Shown here piece by piece: positions 1 through 8,604 of a stretch of 64,000 bases of DNA. The stretch covers positions 124,001 through 188,000 of the forward strand of contig BMQD01000002.1 in assembly GCA_014647935.1 (NCBI GenBank). The letters run 5' to 3'. Below the pieces are notes generated by a model that saw only the letters and a list, made by a program, of their open reading frames with translations, was not told the DNA's origin and made no database searches. Numbering within the stretch: the stretch's first letter is position 1; the number at the start of each line of letters is the position of its first letter. Position numbers and translations under genes: made by a program. This stretch comes from Planomonospora parontospora (GTDB lineage Bacteria; Actinomycetota; Actinomycetes; Streptosporangiales; Streptosporangiaceae).

Positions 1-1
1 C

Positions 2-970
2 GGCGCGGGACACGCGGGGGAGGGACGCTCCGGCGCCGGGCACGGCGGACAGGACGGGACCGCGCCGCGTTCGGCCGTCGACAGGTTGCTGAACTGGGGG
101 GACCGGTCGGCGGACGGGCCGGGCCGGGAGACGGCGGGTGGCCGGGACGCCGCCGGTGCCCGGGAGGCGGCGGGTGCTCGAGATGCGGCGGGCGCCCGGG
201 AGGCCGCCGGCGTCCGGGACGCGGTCGTGGGCGACCCGGGTGGAGACCCGGGCGGCGGGCAGGGGCGTGCGGGGGACGCGCAGTTCTCCCCGGAGCAGCT
301 CAGGGAGCTGGCCGACGCCCAGGCGGAGGCGGAGCGGATCCTCGCCGACAGGTTCGGTGACGAGGCCCCGGTGGTCGACTACACCTCCACGCCCATGCAC
401 CCCGACATCGCCCGCGAGTACAACCGCGCGCTGGTGCGGCTCGCGGACGGCTTCCCCGAGGTGATGGCCGGGCTCGGCGAGATCAGCACGCGGGACCCGC
501 TCGGCAGGTTCGAGGGGGGCGTCGGCGGTGGCTACTCCGTGCTGAGGGGACCCGACCAGGGGATCTACCTGAACGCGGGGATGCTGGACGACCCGCGGCG
601 CGTCACCGAGCTGTACGCCGACCGGATGCGGGTGGGCTGGCTCTCCCGCGGCTACGAGGACCTCGGCGCGGTCCTGTACCACGAGTTCGGCCACCACCTG
701 CTCCAGGATCTGCCCTACAGCGCGGAGCGCCAGCTGGCGCAGGCGTTCCGGGAGGTGACCGGGCGGCGGCTCGCGGTGGACATGCCGTTCCACCCGGACA
801 CTGCCGCGGAGGTGGGGCGGGCGCTGTCGCGCTACGGCGCCGCCGACCCGCACGAGATGGTCGCCGAGGCGTTCGCCGAGTACATGGGGGCGGGCATGCC
901 GCGCCCGCTGGCCATCGCCCTGGGCGTCGTGCTGAGGGCCCACCACCTGCCGGGCGGCGCGGACGGCTGA
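2..970 (+). CDS. C-terminal part of a protein with an HExxH metallopeptidase domain (5' end outside window)
   Basis: The reading frame is open from the window edge, so the gene probably starts upstream; a TTG at 86 is the first in-window start candidate but lacks a good ribosome site. The visible N-terminal part is low-complexity Gly/Ala/Arg/Asp with degenerate repeats of AGAREA/AGARDA type (about 140-230). The rest folds as one domain with HEFGH at 680-694 and a second acidic helix (HEMVAEAFAEYM, 851-886) whose Glu could be the third zinc ligand, as in zincin metallopeptidases and the metallopeptidase domains of polymorphic toxins. It lies beside a type VII secretion locus, so a secreted effector is plausible. 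Substrate and export are inferred only. No immunity gene is obvious in the window. Confidence 0.6.
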   Translation, partial: GAGHAGEGRSGAGHGGQDGTAPRSAVDRLLNWGDRSADGPGRETAGGRDAAGAREAAGARDAAGAREAAGVRDAVVGDPGGDPGGGQGRAGDAQFSPEQLRELADAQAEAERILADRFGDEAPVVDYTSTPMHPDIAREYNRALVRLADGFPEVMAGLGEISTRDPLGRFEGGVGGGYSVLRGPDQGIYLNAGMLDDPRRVTELYADRMRVGWLSRGYEDLGAVLYHEFGHHLLQDLPYSAERQLAQAFREVTGRRLAVDMPFHPDTAAEVGRALSRYGAADPHEMVAEAFAEYMGAGMPRPLAIALGVVLRAHHLPGGADG

Positions 971-989
971 GCACCGCCGCGCGGCCGCC

Positions 990-1241
990 TCAGACGGCGC
1001 CGATCCGCTCCTCGTAGAGGCGGAGCGCGTCCTCCGCGCCCTCGCGCGGCGCGAAGCGGACGCCGCCGTCACCGGGATACGCCGCGCGGTGGTCGAAACC
1101 GCCGAGGAAGATCTCGTCCGGCACCCGGCCGGGGAAGGCCTCGCAGTGCGGGATCCACAGGTCGAGCGAGGTCGCGGCCTCGCGGTTGCGGCGCAGCCGC
1201 AGGCGGGCACAGGCGTCGCAGATGTTCGGGTCGCGGAGCAC
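990..1241 (-). CDS. Small CxxC protein of unknown function (83 aa)
   Basis: GTG start at 1241, with a strong AAAGGAGG ribosome site 5 bases upstream, decides this start. The 83-residue product has a CDAC pair at residues 8-11, a later PHC, and a conserved-looking stretch PDEIFLGGFDHR followed by YPGDGGVRF. Short proteins with this PDEI...HR...PGD signature occur widely as uncharacterised proteins, as far as I recall; the Cys/His pattern could hold a metal. It begins 32 bases after the eccC stop and is read in the same direction, so it may be co-transcribed with eccC. No function can be assigned. Confidence 0.7.
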   Translation of the reverse strand: MLRDPNICDACARLRLRRNREAATSLDLWIPHCEAFPGRVPDEIFLGGFDHRAAYPGDGGVRFAPREGAEDALRLYEERIGAV

Positions 1242-1273
1242 GATGTCCTCCTTTCCGCGGGACGCAGCCGAGC

Positions 1274-4200
1274 CTATCCGGCCTCGGGCGGCGGCTGGGG
1301 GGCGAGGAAGGCCGTCTGGACCAGGCGGGCGCCGTGCCGCCGGTCGGTGTGGTAGCCCCGGCCGGGCGGGAGCGGGTGCGGGCGCACGTTGCCGAACAGG
1401 GTGCCCTCGTCCTTGTTGCCGGACAGGATGACGGCGGGGGTCGCCATGTCCTTGATCCGCTGGAGGACCGGATCGAACATCGCCCGGCCCACGCCGCCCA
1501 TCGCCCGCGACATGACCAGGTGGAGGCCGATGTCGCGGGCCTGCGGGATCAGGTCGACCAGGGGCAGCAGCGGGTTCGACGAGGTCGCCACCAGGTCGTA
1601 GTCCTCGACCACGATGTACAGGTCCGAGCCCTGCCACCAGCTCCTGGCCCGCAGCTCCTCGGGGGTGAGGTTCGCCGGGGGCAGCCGCTTGAGCAGGGCG
1701 CCGCGCGCGTCGTTGATCAGTTCGAGCGCGGCCGCGCCGGAGGCGGCGTAGCCGATGCGGTGCTCGGTGGCGGCGGAGTCCAGCAGCGACCGCCGGTAGT
1801 CGATCACGATCATCATGGCCTCCTGCGGCGTGCGCCGGGCGACCAGTCCCTCGGTGACGAGCCGGAGCAGGTTGGACTTGCCGCTCTCGGTGTCGCCCAC
1901 CACGATGAAGTGCGGATCGGTGTCGAAGTCCACCAGGACGGGGGAGAGGGCGGCCTCGTCGATGCCGATGGGGATCCGGTTCCCGGTCTGCTCGGCTCCC
2001 GGCAGCGTCTCGGCGGGCAGCACCGCCGGCAGCAGCCGCACCCCCGGGGCGGCGGGGCCCTGCCAGGCGTCCCTGACCGCGTGGACGAGCGCGCGCACCC
2101 CGGCCGGCAGGTCCTCGGCGCTGCGGACGCCGTCGATCCGGGGGACCGCCGACAGGAAGTGCAGGCCCTCCTTGGTGAGGCCGCGGCCCGGCACGCCCTC
2201 GGGTACGGCGAGCGACGCCTTGCGGTTGACCTCCGACTCGTAGGCGTCGCCGAGCTTGAGCTCGACCCGGGTGCCGAACAGGTCGCGGATGCCGGGGCGG
2301 AACTCCGACCACTTGTTGGTGGCGGCCACCACGTGGATGCCGTAGCCGAGGCCGCGCGCGGCCAGGTCGGTGATGACGGGTTCGAGCGTCTCGAACTCCT
2401 GCCGGACGGTCAGCCAGCCGTCGACCACCAGGAAGACGTCGCCCCAGCCGTCGCCCTGGATCGTGCCGTCGGCGAGCTGCCGCCGGTAGGCGGCGATCGA
2501 CTCGATGCCCTGCTCGGCGAAGTCCCGCTCGCGCCGCTCCAGGAGGGCGGCGATCTCGGCCACCGTACGGCGCACGCGGTCGGCGTCGAGGCGGGTGGCG
2601 ATCCCGCCCACGTGCGGCAGGGCCTCCAGCGAGGCGAGCGAGCCGCCGCCGAAGTCCAGGCAGTAGAACTGGACCTCACGCGGCGTGTGGGTGAGCGCCA
2701 TGCCGGTGATGAGCGTGCGCAGCACCGTGCTCTTGCCGCTCTGCGTCCCGCCGGCGACGCCGACGTGGCCGGCCGCGCCCGACAGGTCCAGCCAGAACGG
2801 GTCGCTGCGCTGTTCGAACGGCTTGTCGACGACGCCCGCGACGGCGTGCAGCCGGCCCCGGCCCGCCCAGCCGGCCGTGGTGAGGCCGAGCTGCGGCGTG
2901 ACGGACAGCGGCGGGAGCAGGTCGGCGAGGGTGGGGGGATCACCCAGCGGCGGCAGCCAGATGCGGTGGGCGGGAGGGCCCTGGCCGCGCAGCCGGCCGA
3001 CCACGACGTCCAGCAGGCTGGGAGCGTCCCTGCCGCCCTCCCCGCCGGTCCCGTCCGGCGGCCCGTCCTCCGCCTCCGGCCGCCCGGCCGGCTCCTCCAC
3101 GACGGGGAACGGGACGAACGCCGGGCCGTACGGCACGACCTGGCGGACGGGCCCGCGCGCGCCCGCCGTCCCGTGGCTCGGGTCCGCCTGGTAGGGGCCG
3201 GAGACGTAGGCGGCCTTGAACCGGGTCATCCCGGTCGTGTCGAACTTGAGGTAGCCGTTCCCGGGCGCGGACGGCAGCTCGTAGGCGTCGGCGACGCCCA
3301 GCACGACCCGGCTCTCCATGGCCGAGAAGGTGCGCAGGCCGACCCGGTAGGACAGGTGGGTGTCCAGACCGCGGAGCCTGCCCTCCTCCAGCCGCTGGGA
3401 GGCCAGCAGCAGGTGGACGCCGAGCGACCGGCCCAGCCGGCCGATCATCACGAACAGCTCGATGAACTCGGGCTTGGCCGCGAGCAGCTCGCTGAACTCG
3501 TCGATGACGACGAACAGGGTGGGCAGCGGCTGCAGGGGCACGCCCTGCTCGCGGGCGCGCTCGTAGTCGCGCAGCGAGGCGTAGTTGCCCGCGGCGCGCA
3601 GCAGCTCCTGGCGGCGGACCATCTCGCCGTGCAGGGCATCGTGCATGCGGTCGACGAGGGGGAGCTCGTCCTCCAGGTTGGTGATCACCGCGGAGACGTG
3701 GGAGAGGGAGTCCAGGCCGAGGAAGGTGGCGCCGCCCTTGAAGTCGACCAGGACGAAGTTCAGGATCTCCGACGAGTGGGTCATGGCCAGGCCGAGGACC
3801 AGGGTGCGCAGCAGCTCGCTCTTGCCCGAGCCGGTGGCGCCGATGACCAGGCCGTGCGGGCCCATGCCGCCCTGCGCCGACTCCTTGATGTCGAGCTCGA
3901 CCACCCGCCCGTCCCCGCCGAGGCCGATCGGCACCCGCAGCCGGTTGCGCCCCGCCCGGGGCCGCCAGGCCACCGCCGGGTCGAGGCGGGCCGGGTCGCC
4001 CACCCCGAGCAGGTCGGTCAGCGAGGTGTTCGCCGTGAGCACGTCCTGCTCCTCGCCCCCCTTGGCGGTCGAGGCGCGCAGCGGGGCCAGCTGCCGGGCC
4101 AGGCCCTCGGCCCGCAGGAAGTCCAGCCGGTCGGGGTCGCCGAGCCGGGTCGAGCTCTCCTTGCCCGCGTGGTCGACCTTGATCATGAAGAAGCCGTCCG

Positions 4201-5287
4201 GCCGGACGTCCAGCCGCAGGGTGCTCTTCTCCTCCACGGCCCCGGCGGTCCCGGACAGGTCGATGACGGTCACGCCCTGGATCGCGTCGGCGCCGAGCTG
4301 GGAGTCGTGCGGGATGTGCCCGCCGTCGACGATCAGCACGTGGTACGGCAGGGCGTCGGCGGAGGCGCCGGGCCGGAAGCGGGCGCGCTCCTTCAGGTCC
4401 TCGCCGACCAGCCGGTCGAGGTCGGCGAGGGTGCCGGACATGAGCCGGGCCTGACCGGCGGCGTCGGTCTCCTCGGGGTGCAGCGCGTGGGGCAGCCACT
4501 TGACCCAGTCCCACTGCGCCATCCACTCGCCGCCCGCGCAGACCATGATCCGCAGGTCGTCGGGGGAGTGGAACACGGCCATCTGGGCGACCATCGCCCG
4601 GACCAGCCCGCGGACGGCCACCGGGTCGCCGGTGAGCCTGATCCGGGCGAAGGAGTGCAGGGCCACGGCGACCGGGAGGTGCGGGACGGTCGAGTGCGTC
4701 CGGACGAACCTGCGCAGCGCGCCGGCCGAGAGGGCGTCCAGGTCCTCGACCGGCTTGGAGTCCGGGGGGATCAGCTGGATCGCGAGCTTCTGCACGCCGG
4801 TGCCGAGCCGTACGGTGCCGAAGTCGTCGTCGCGGGGCCGCCGCTCCCACAGGCGCGGGCCCAGGGCGATCCACCACAGGGAGTCGGGGGCGGGGCTGCT
4901 CCACTCGAGCGCCTCCCGCTGCTGCACGGCGGCGCGGCGCACCCGCTTGCGGACCTGGGAGAGGTAGCGGAAGTAGTCGCGGCGCAGGCCGTTCAGGCGG
5001 GACTTGCGCTCCCCGGCCTGGCGGCCGAGCTGGCCGACGGTCATGCCGACCATGGACAGGGCGAACAGGCCGCTGGCGACGTACATGACCGGGTTGGTGT
5101 TGCCCCCGGCGGTGAACATCAGGCCCATGGCGGCGCCTCCCGCCAGCATGGGCAGGTAGGTCATCACCCCGGCGAAGCCCTGCGACTGGACCTCGGGGAT
5201 CTCCGGGGGGGACTCGAGGAGGATCTCGCCCCGCGGTGGCTTGGGCGGGGGACGGCGCTCGGAACGCCGTACGACGACGATGCTCAC
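1274..5287 (-). CDS. eccC: Type VII secretion FtsK/SpoIIIE-type ATPase EccC, single chain
   Basis: Motor ATPase of the ESX membrane complex, which binds and drives export of WXG100 substrates. The start is taken as GTG 5287 (VSIVVVRRSERR...), 11 bases after AGGAGG, giving 1337 residues; an upstream ATG at 5392 would add 35 unlikely residues. Two membrane helices lie at about residues 40-85. Three FtsK-like ATPase domains follow with P-loops GATGSGKS (about 483-490), GGTQSGKS (about 846-853) and GDTESGKS (about 1131-1138). Domain 1 has a normal Walker B (VVIDE). In domains 2 and 3 the corresponding segments read LVVDGW and IVVEDY, so a catalytic Glu is not evident, as known for EccC of Thermomonospora. 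EccCa and EccCb are fused here. It diverges from eccD. Confidence 0.97.
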   Translation of the reverse strand: MSIVVVRRSERRPPPKPPRGEILLESPPEIPEVQSQGFAGVMTYLPMLAGGAAMGLMFTAGGNTNPVMYVASGLFALSMVGMTVGQLGRQAGERKSRLNGLRRDYFRYLSQVRKRVRRAAVQQREALEWSSPAPDSLWWIALGPRLWERRPRDDDFGTVRLGTGVQKLAIQLIPPDSKPVEDLDALSAGALRRFVRTHSTVPHLPVAVALHSFARIRLTGDPVAVRGLVRAMVAQMAVFHSPDDLRIMVCAGGEWMAQWDWVKWLPHALHPEETDAAGQARLMSGTLADLDRLVGEDLKERARFRPGASADALPYHVLIVDGGHIPHDSQLGADAIQGVTVIDLSGTAGAVEEKSTLRLDVRPDGFFMIKVDHAGKESSTRLGDPDRLDFLRAEGLARQLAPLRASTAKGGEEQDVLTANTSLTDLLGVGDPARLDPAVAWRPRAGRNRLRVPIGLGGDGRVVELDIKESAQGGMGPHGLVIGATGSGKSELLRTLVLGLAMTHSSEILNFVLVDFKGGATFLGLDSLSHVSAVITNLEDELPLVDRMHDALHGEMVRRQELLRAAGNYASLRDYERAREQGVPLQPLPTLFVVIDEFSELLAAKPEFIELFVMIGRLGRSLGVHLLLASQRLEEGRLRGLDTHLSYRVGLRTFSAMESRVVLGVADAYELPSAPGNGYLKFDTTGMTRFKAAYVSGPYQADPSHGTAGARGPVRQVVPYGPAFVPFPVVEEPAGRPEAEDGPPDGTGGEGGRDAPSLLDVVVGRLRGQGPPAHRIWLPPLGDPPTLADLLPPLSVTPQLGLTTAGWAGRGRLHAVAGVVDKPFEQRSDPFWLDLSGAAGHVGVAGGTQSGKSTVLRTLITGMALTHTPREVQFYCLDFGGGSLASLEALPHVGGIATRLDADRVRRTVAEIAALLERRERDFAEQGIESIAAYRRQLADGTIQGDGWGDVFLVVDGWLTVRQEFETLEPVITDLAARGLGYGIHVVAATNKWSEFRPGIRDLFGTRVELKLGDAYESEVNRKASLAVPEGVPGRGLTKEGLHFLSAVPRIDGVRSAEDLPAGVRALVHAVRDAWQGPAAPGVRLLPAVLPAETLPGAEQTGNRIPIGIDEAALSPVLVDFDTDPHFIVVGDTESGKSNLLRLVTEGLVARRTPQEAMMIVIDYRRSLLDSAATEHRIGYAASGAAALELINDARGALLKRLPPANLTPEELRARSWWQGSDLYIVVEDYDLVATSSNPLLPLVDLIPQARDIGLHLVMSRAMGGVGRAMFDPVLQRIKDMATPAVILSGNKDEGTLFGNVRPHPLPPGRGYHTDRRHGARLVQTAFLAPQPPPEAG

Positions 5288-5400
5288 CCTGGAAATGCCC
5301 TCCTGTGCCCGGACGTCTTCCCTGCCGCCGGTGGACCCGTCCACTCGCGCGGCCGCCGGCGCCTGCGGCCGACCACCGCGCGTGATCCACATTGTGCCGC

Positions 5401-5454
5401 TACCGTATCCGCCATATCCGAGATATCCCCTATGTCGGTGATATTCGTGATGTC
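5401..5454. repeat. Six imperfect 9-bp units in the eccC/eccD divergent promoter region
   Basis: Read in steps of nine on the + strand, the units are TACCGTATC, CGCCATATC, CGAGATATC, CCCTATGTC, GGTGATATT and CGTGATGTC. Each unit ends in ATC, GTC or ATT, and the block is clearly richer in AT than its surroundings. It sits 21 bases before the eccD start and about 115 bases from the eccC start. A multimeric regulator site or the core promoter region are both possible. No clear -35/-10 pair was found. Confidence 0.55.
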
Positions 5455-5474
5455 CACGGGAGAGGGAAACGGCT

Positions 5475-6923
5475 GTGCTACCGCTGAGTCAACCACCCGT
5501 CCAGGGACCGGGGCCGCAGGGGGTAGCGGTCCGGTCCGCCGCGCCGCTGCCGCCGCTGTGCCACGTCACGATCGTGGCCCCCCGGGTGAAGGCCGACCTG
5601 GCGCTGCCCGCGGACATCCCGCTGCCGCACATCCTGCCGGGCCTGCTGCAGGCGGTGGGCGAGACGGGCGGCGGCGCCGCCGCGGTCCCCGTCTGGGTGC
5701 TCCAGCGGATCGGGGGCGCCCCTCTCGACCTCGGCCAGAGCCTGGGCACCCTGGGCGTACTCGACGGCGAGGTGCTCTACCTGCGTCCCCGCGACGCCGT
5801 ACTGCCCCCGGCCGTGTTCGACGACGTGGCCGACGTGGTCGCCACCAGCGTCAAGGAGGGGCCGAGCAACTGGGAGAAGAAGCACACCCGGCTGACCGGG
5901 CTGGGAGCCGCGGTGGCGCTCCTGCTCACCGGGACGGTGGCGCTGGTGGCCGCCGGCCCTCCCTGGACGGTCCCCGCGGTGCTCGCCGCGGTGCTGGCGC
6001 TCCTGCTGCTCGGCGCCGGCGGCGCGGTCTCGCGGGCGCTGGGCGACTCCGCGGCGGGCGCGCTGATCGGCTACACGGCCCTGCCGTACGGCTTCCTCGC
6101 CGGGCTGCTCGCACCGGCGGGCCTGACGGACTCCCCGGCCGGGTTCGGCGCGCCGCACCTGCTGTCCGGCTTCGCCGTCACCGTCTTCGTGGCCACCGCC
6201 GGCGGGATCGTGATCGCCGACGGCGTGCCGGGCTTCATGGGCACCGGCGTGGCGGCGGCGGCCGGGGCGGCGGCGGCCGGGGTCGTGATGGTCTCGGGCG
6301 CATCCCCCGCCGGGGTCGCGGCGGTGACGGCCTCGATCCTGCTGGCGCTCGGCTCCGCGGTCCCGATGCTGTCGTTCCGGATCGCCCGGCTGCCGATGCC
6401 CGCGATGCCGACCAACGCGGAGGAACTGCGCGCCGACAACCAGCGGGTCGACGGCGAGACCATCCGGGAGCGCACCGGCCGGGCGCAGCGCTACGCGACC
6501 GGGATGGTGGCCGGGATCGCGCTGACGGCGCTGGTCACCCAGGTGTACCTGCTGCTGGACGGCCGCTGGATCGCGATCGCCACGGCGCTGGTGCTGGCGG
6601 CGGTGCTCGTCATGCGGGCCCGCGTCTTCCAGGGGCTCGGCCAGCGGCTCTGGCTGACGCTCGGCGGCGTCGCCGGGCTCGCGGTGTTCGCGGTCGGGCA
6701 GGCGGTCGCCGGGGGCGGTGCCGCGGCGATCACCGTGGTGGTGGCGCTGCTGTGGGCCGCGGCGCTCCCCGCGGGCCTGGGCCTGTGGCTCCCGTCGGGG
6801 CGGCCGTCGCCGTTCTGGGGGCGGGCCGGGGACATCATCGAGGTCCTGCTCGTGGTCGCGCTGTTCCCGCTCGCCCTCGGCGTGCTGGACGTCTACGCCT
6901 GGGTGCGCGGCCTGGCTGGGTGA
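5475..6923 (+). CDS. eccD: Type VII secretion membrane protein EccD
   Basis: Integral membrane core subunit of the ESX secretion channel. GTG start at 5475 with GGGAGAGGG about 8 bases upstream; 482 residues, normal for EccD. Residues about 25-105 form the YukD-like ubiquitin fold (CHVTIVAPRVKADLALP..., then LHLRP-like end), followed by a charged linker (WEKKHTRL) and about eleven hydrophobic helices to the C-terminus. The order ubiquitin-like domain, linker, 11 helices is diagnostic for the family. It is the first gene of the rightward run of the locus and diverges from eccC, with which it assembles. Confidence 0.93.
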   Translation: MLPLSQPPVQGPGPQGVAVRSAAPLPPLCHVTIVAPRVKADLALPADIPLPHILPGLLQAVGETGGGAAAVPVWVLQRIGGAPLDLGQSLGTLGVLDGEVLYLRPRDAVLPPAVFDDVADVVATSVKEGPSNWEKKHTRLTGLGAAVALLLTGTVALVAAGPPWTVPAVLAAVLALLLLGAGGAVSRALGDSAAGALIGYTALPYGFLAGLLAPAGLTDSPAGFGAPHLLSGFAVTVFVATAGGIVIADGVPGFMGTGVAAAAGAAAAGVVMVSGASPAGVAAVTASILLALGSAVPMLSFRIARLPMPAMPTNAEELRADNQRVDGETIRERTGRAQRYATGMVAGIALTALVTQVYLLLDGRWIAIATALVLAAVLVMRARVFQGLGQRLWLTLGGVAGLAVFAVGQAVAGGGAAAITVVVALLWAAALPAGLGLWLPSGRPSPFWGRAGDIIEVLLVVALFPLALGVLDVYAWVRGLAG

Positions 6924-6925
6924 GA

Positions 6926-7002
6926 ACGGCCCGTGCCCGCGGGAGTGCCGCGCGGTCCGGGGGAGTACGGCCCGTGCCCGCGGGAGTGCCGCGCGGTCCG
7001 GG
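6926..7002. repeat. Two-copy 41-bp direct repeat
   Basis: Copies starting at 6926 and 6967 are identical over about 36 bases (ACGGCCCGTGCCCGCGGGAG and onward). They fill most of the gap between eccD and the next gene. Each copy contains the inverted pair CCCGCGGG. It could be a recent slippage duplication; no function is indicated. Confidence 0.75.
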
Positions 7003-7075
7003 AGGAGAAGCCGGCGTGCCGCCGGACCGGGGCCCGCGCCCGCGGGCCGGTGGCGTCCACGAGGAGGGATGAGCG

Positions 7076-7510
7076 ATGACGGCTGGGTTCGGGGATTTCG
7101 CGAACATCGATGTCGACAAGCTGCTGAACATGCGGTTCGACCACGTGCAGGACGTGCAGAAGGCCGCGTCCGAGCTGGTCGGGCGGGCCGAGGACGAGAG
7201 CGGCCTGGTCGCGGTGGAGTACGGGAGCCAGGGGCTGAGCGGGCTCGAGCTCCACCCCAAGGCGATGCGGCTGAGCGCGGGGGAGCTCGCGGAGATGATC
7301 AAGGCGACGGTCCGCGCCGCCGCCGAGGACTTCAACACCCGGTTCGAGGATCTGCTGGACGGCGCCTTCGGCGGGGACGGCGCGATGCGGGAGGCCCGTG
7401 ATCCGGAGGCCCTGAAGGACCGGATCAAGGAGATGGAGACGGCCTACGACCGCACCTTCAACGATGTTATGGGGGAGCTTGACCGTATTCGTCACCGTTT
7501 GGGACTGTAG
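7076..7510 (+). CDS. YbaB/EbfC-like protein of the secretion locus
   Basis: 144 residues; ATG start with AGGAGGG upstream. The central part (ESGLVAVEYGSQGLSGLELHP followed by SAGELAEMIKATVRAAAEDF) matches the YbaB/EbfC pattern: a turn-rich sheet that gives way to a long helix containing the A-xx-A-xx-A register. YbaB proteins bind DNA as dimers, and a YbaB-like protein (EspL) accompanies mycobacterial ESX-1. Here the location between eccD and the WXG100 pair suggests a chaperone-like or stability role for substrates rather than general nucleoid binding, but that is inference. Two more YbaB-like genes lie at 17.3-18.1 kb. Confidence 0.75.
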   Translation: MTAGFGDFANIDVDKLLNMRFDHVQDVQKAASELVGRAEDESGLVAVEYGSQGLSGLELHPKAMRLSAGELAEMIKATVRAAAEDFNTRFEDLLDGAFGGDGAMREARDPEALKDRIKEMETAYDRTFNDVMGELDRIRHRLGL

Positions 7511-7773
7511 GAGCATGTAAGGGAAGATACGTGCCTCAATGCCTCCCCTTTCTGGATATATACCTCGGATGGGACATCTGACCTAATAGGCGGCAAAGTT
7601 ATCTGTCCGTAATATGCATTCTTGTTATCCAGGGCGGGTGAGATCACTAGCATGCCTGGTGATGATGTTCGCGGGAGCAGTCCGCCTCGTCGGCGATGCG
7701 GCATCGGGTCGCACGGCCGACGCGGGCGCTGAGCCGCGACCGGCAAACAGGTCCTATGTCACGGAGGTGACCG
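7511..7773 (+). promoter_or_regulatory. AT-richer upstream region of the WXG100 pair
   Basis: This 263-base gap holds no gene. It is much richer in AT between 7540 and 7640 than its surroundings (TGGATATATACC near 7554; TAATAT at 7610-7615), which suggests promoter function for the secretion-substrate genes. TAATAT is a good -10 hexamer, but a matching -35 is not evident. A GGAGG at 7763-7767 serves the next gene. Confidence 0.4.
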
Positions 7774-8100
7774 GTGGCGGATTTCTTCGGTGCCAGTCCG
7801 GCACAGATCAAGAAGGCGTCGGAACTCGTCGTGGACACCGCGCAGTACGTCGAGGGTCTCCGCAAGGGTGTGCAGACCACCACGCAGGAACTGACGGCCA
7901 CGGGGTGGCTGGGCACGGCGTCGGCCAGGTTCCTCCAGGCCATGACCAAGTGGGACGAGCAGATGATGATCGTCCGGCGCGACCTGGAGTCCATCGCGCA
8001 GAAGATGGGCGACAACTCCATCACCTACAGCGCGGCCGACCAGGACGTGCAGAGCGGCATGAACAGGGTCGACGCCCTCATCAACACCGGAACCAGGTGA
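7774..8100 (+). CDS. WXG100 family secreted protein (ESAT-6-like), first of pair
   Basis: Small helical hairpin protein exported by the ESX machinery. 108 residues, GTG start with GGAGG 7 bases upstream. The turn motif is WLG (GWLGTASARF), the WXG signature, between two long amphipathic helices. The C-terminal part contains YSAAD, matching the YxxxD/E export signal recognised by EccC. It lies next to a second WXG100 gene of similar size, so the products probably form a heterodimer like EsxA-EsxB; which one is the EsxB-like partner is not certain, since both carry a Tyr signal. Confidence 0.9.
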   Translation: MADFFGASPAQIKKASELVVDTAQYVEGLRKGVQTTTQELTATGWLGTASARFLQAMTKWDEQMMIVRRDLESIAQKMGDNSITYSAADQDVQSGMNRVDALINTGTR

Positions 8101-8166
8101 CCTGAGGCCCGCGCGGCCCCCGGCATCCCTCCCCACGATCCCTCCACGACAAGGACGGAGAGCACA

Positions 8167-8463
8167 GTGTCCGACTATACGAAGGTCAACTTCGTGCAGA
8201 TGGAGCAGGCCCAGCTGGGGCTCCTCAAGGTCGTCAGCAACATGGACAAGGCGACCGACGAGCTCATCAGGAAGCTCCAGGAGGTCCTGGGCGACAACTG
8301 GGCCGGCGACGCGGCGAACTTCTTCGAGGAGCACCGCAAGATCTGGGACGCCGCCGAGCAGGAGATGGGGCGCCAGCTCAACGAGGCCGCCGTCGCGCTC
8401 GGCACCGCCAACGAGAACTACAAGGCGGCCGAGGCGCGCAACCGGGCGATTTGGTCCAGCTGA
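8167..8463 (+). CDS. WXG100 family secreted protein (ESAT-6-like), second of pair
   Basis: 98 residues, close to the family norm of 100. GTG start preceded by GGACGGAG. The loop motif is WAG (DNWAGDAANFF), and the C-terminal helix carries YKAAE, a YxxxD/E export signal. It is 66 bases after the preceding WXG100 gene and probably in the same transcript, so the two are likely partners in a secreted dimer. No cysteine or signal peptide is present, as expected for this family. Confidence 0.92.
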   Translation: MSDYTKVNFVQMEQAQLGLLKVVSNMDKATDELIRKLQEVLGDNWAGDAANFFEEHRKIWDAAEQEMGRQLNEAAVALGTANENYKAAEARNRAIWSS

Positions 8464-8604
8464 CCCGGGAGGCGCGTCGGCCGGGCTCCGCGCGGACGCC
8501 GCCGGACGCGGCGGCCGCGTCCGGCCGGTGCGTCCCGCACGCCGCCGCGGCGGAGGGCGGCCGAGGATTCTTCGGAGTCCTCACGGGAGTCTTCAAGGAG
8601 AACG

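Noticed and set aside
5284-5496. A 70-codon minus frame through the 9-base array
   Set aside because: Overlaps the eccC start region and has no ribosome site; the DI-rich reading is a by-product of the repeat.
1334-7072. Very long open frame on the + strand opposite eccC and running through eccD
   Set aside because: It is a high-GC shadow of eccC and eccD in other frames; no start with a ribosome site and composition is Arg/Gly/Pro-biased.
7540-7640. tRNA-like structure in the AT-rich region
   Set aside because: No acceptor stem, T-loop or anticodon arm could be aligned.
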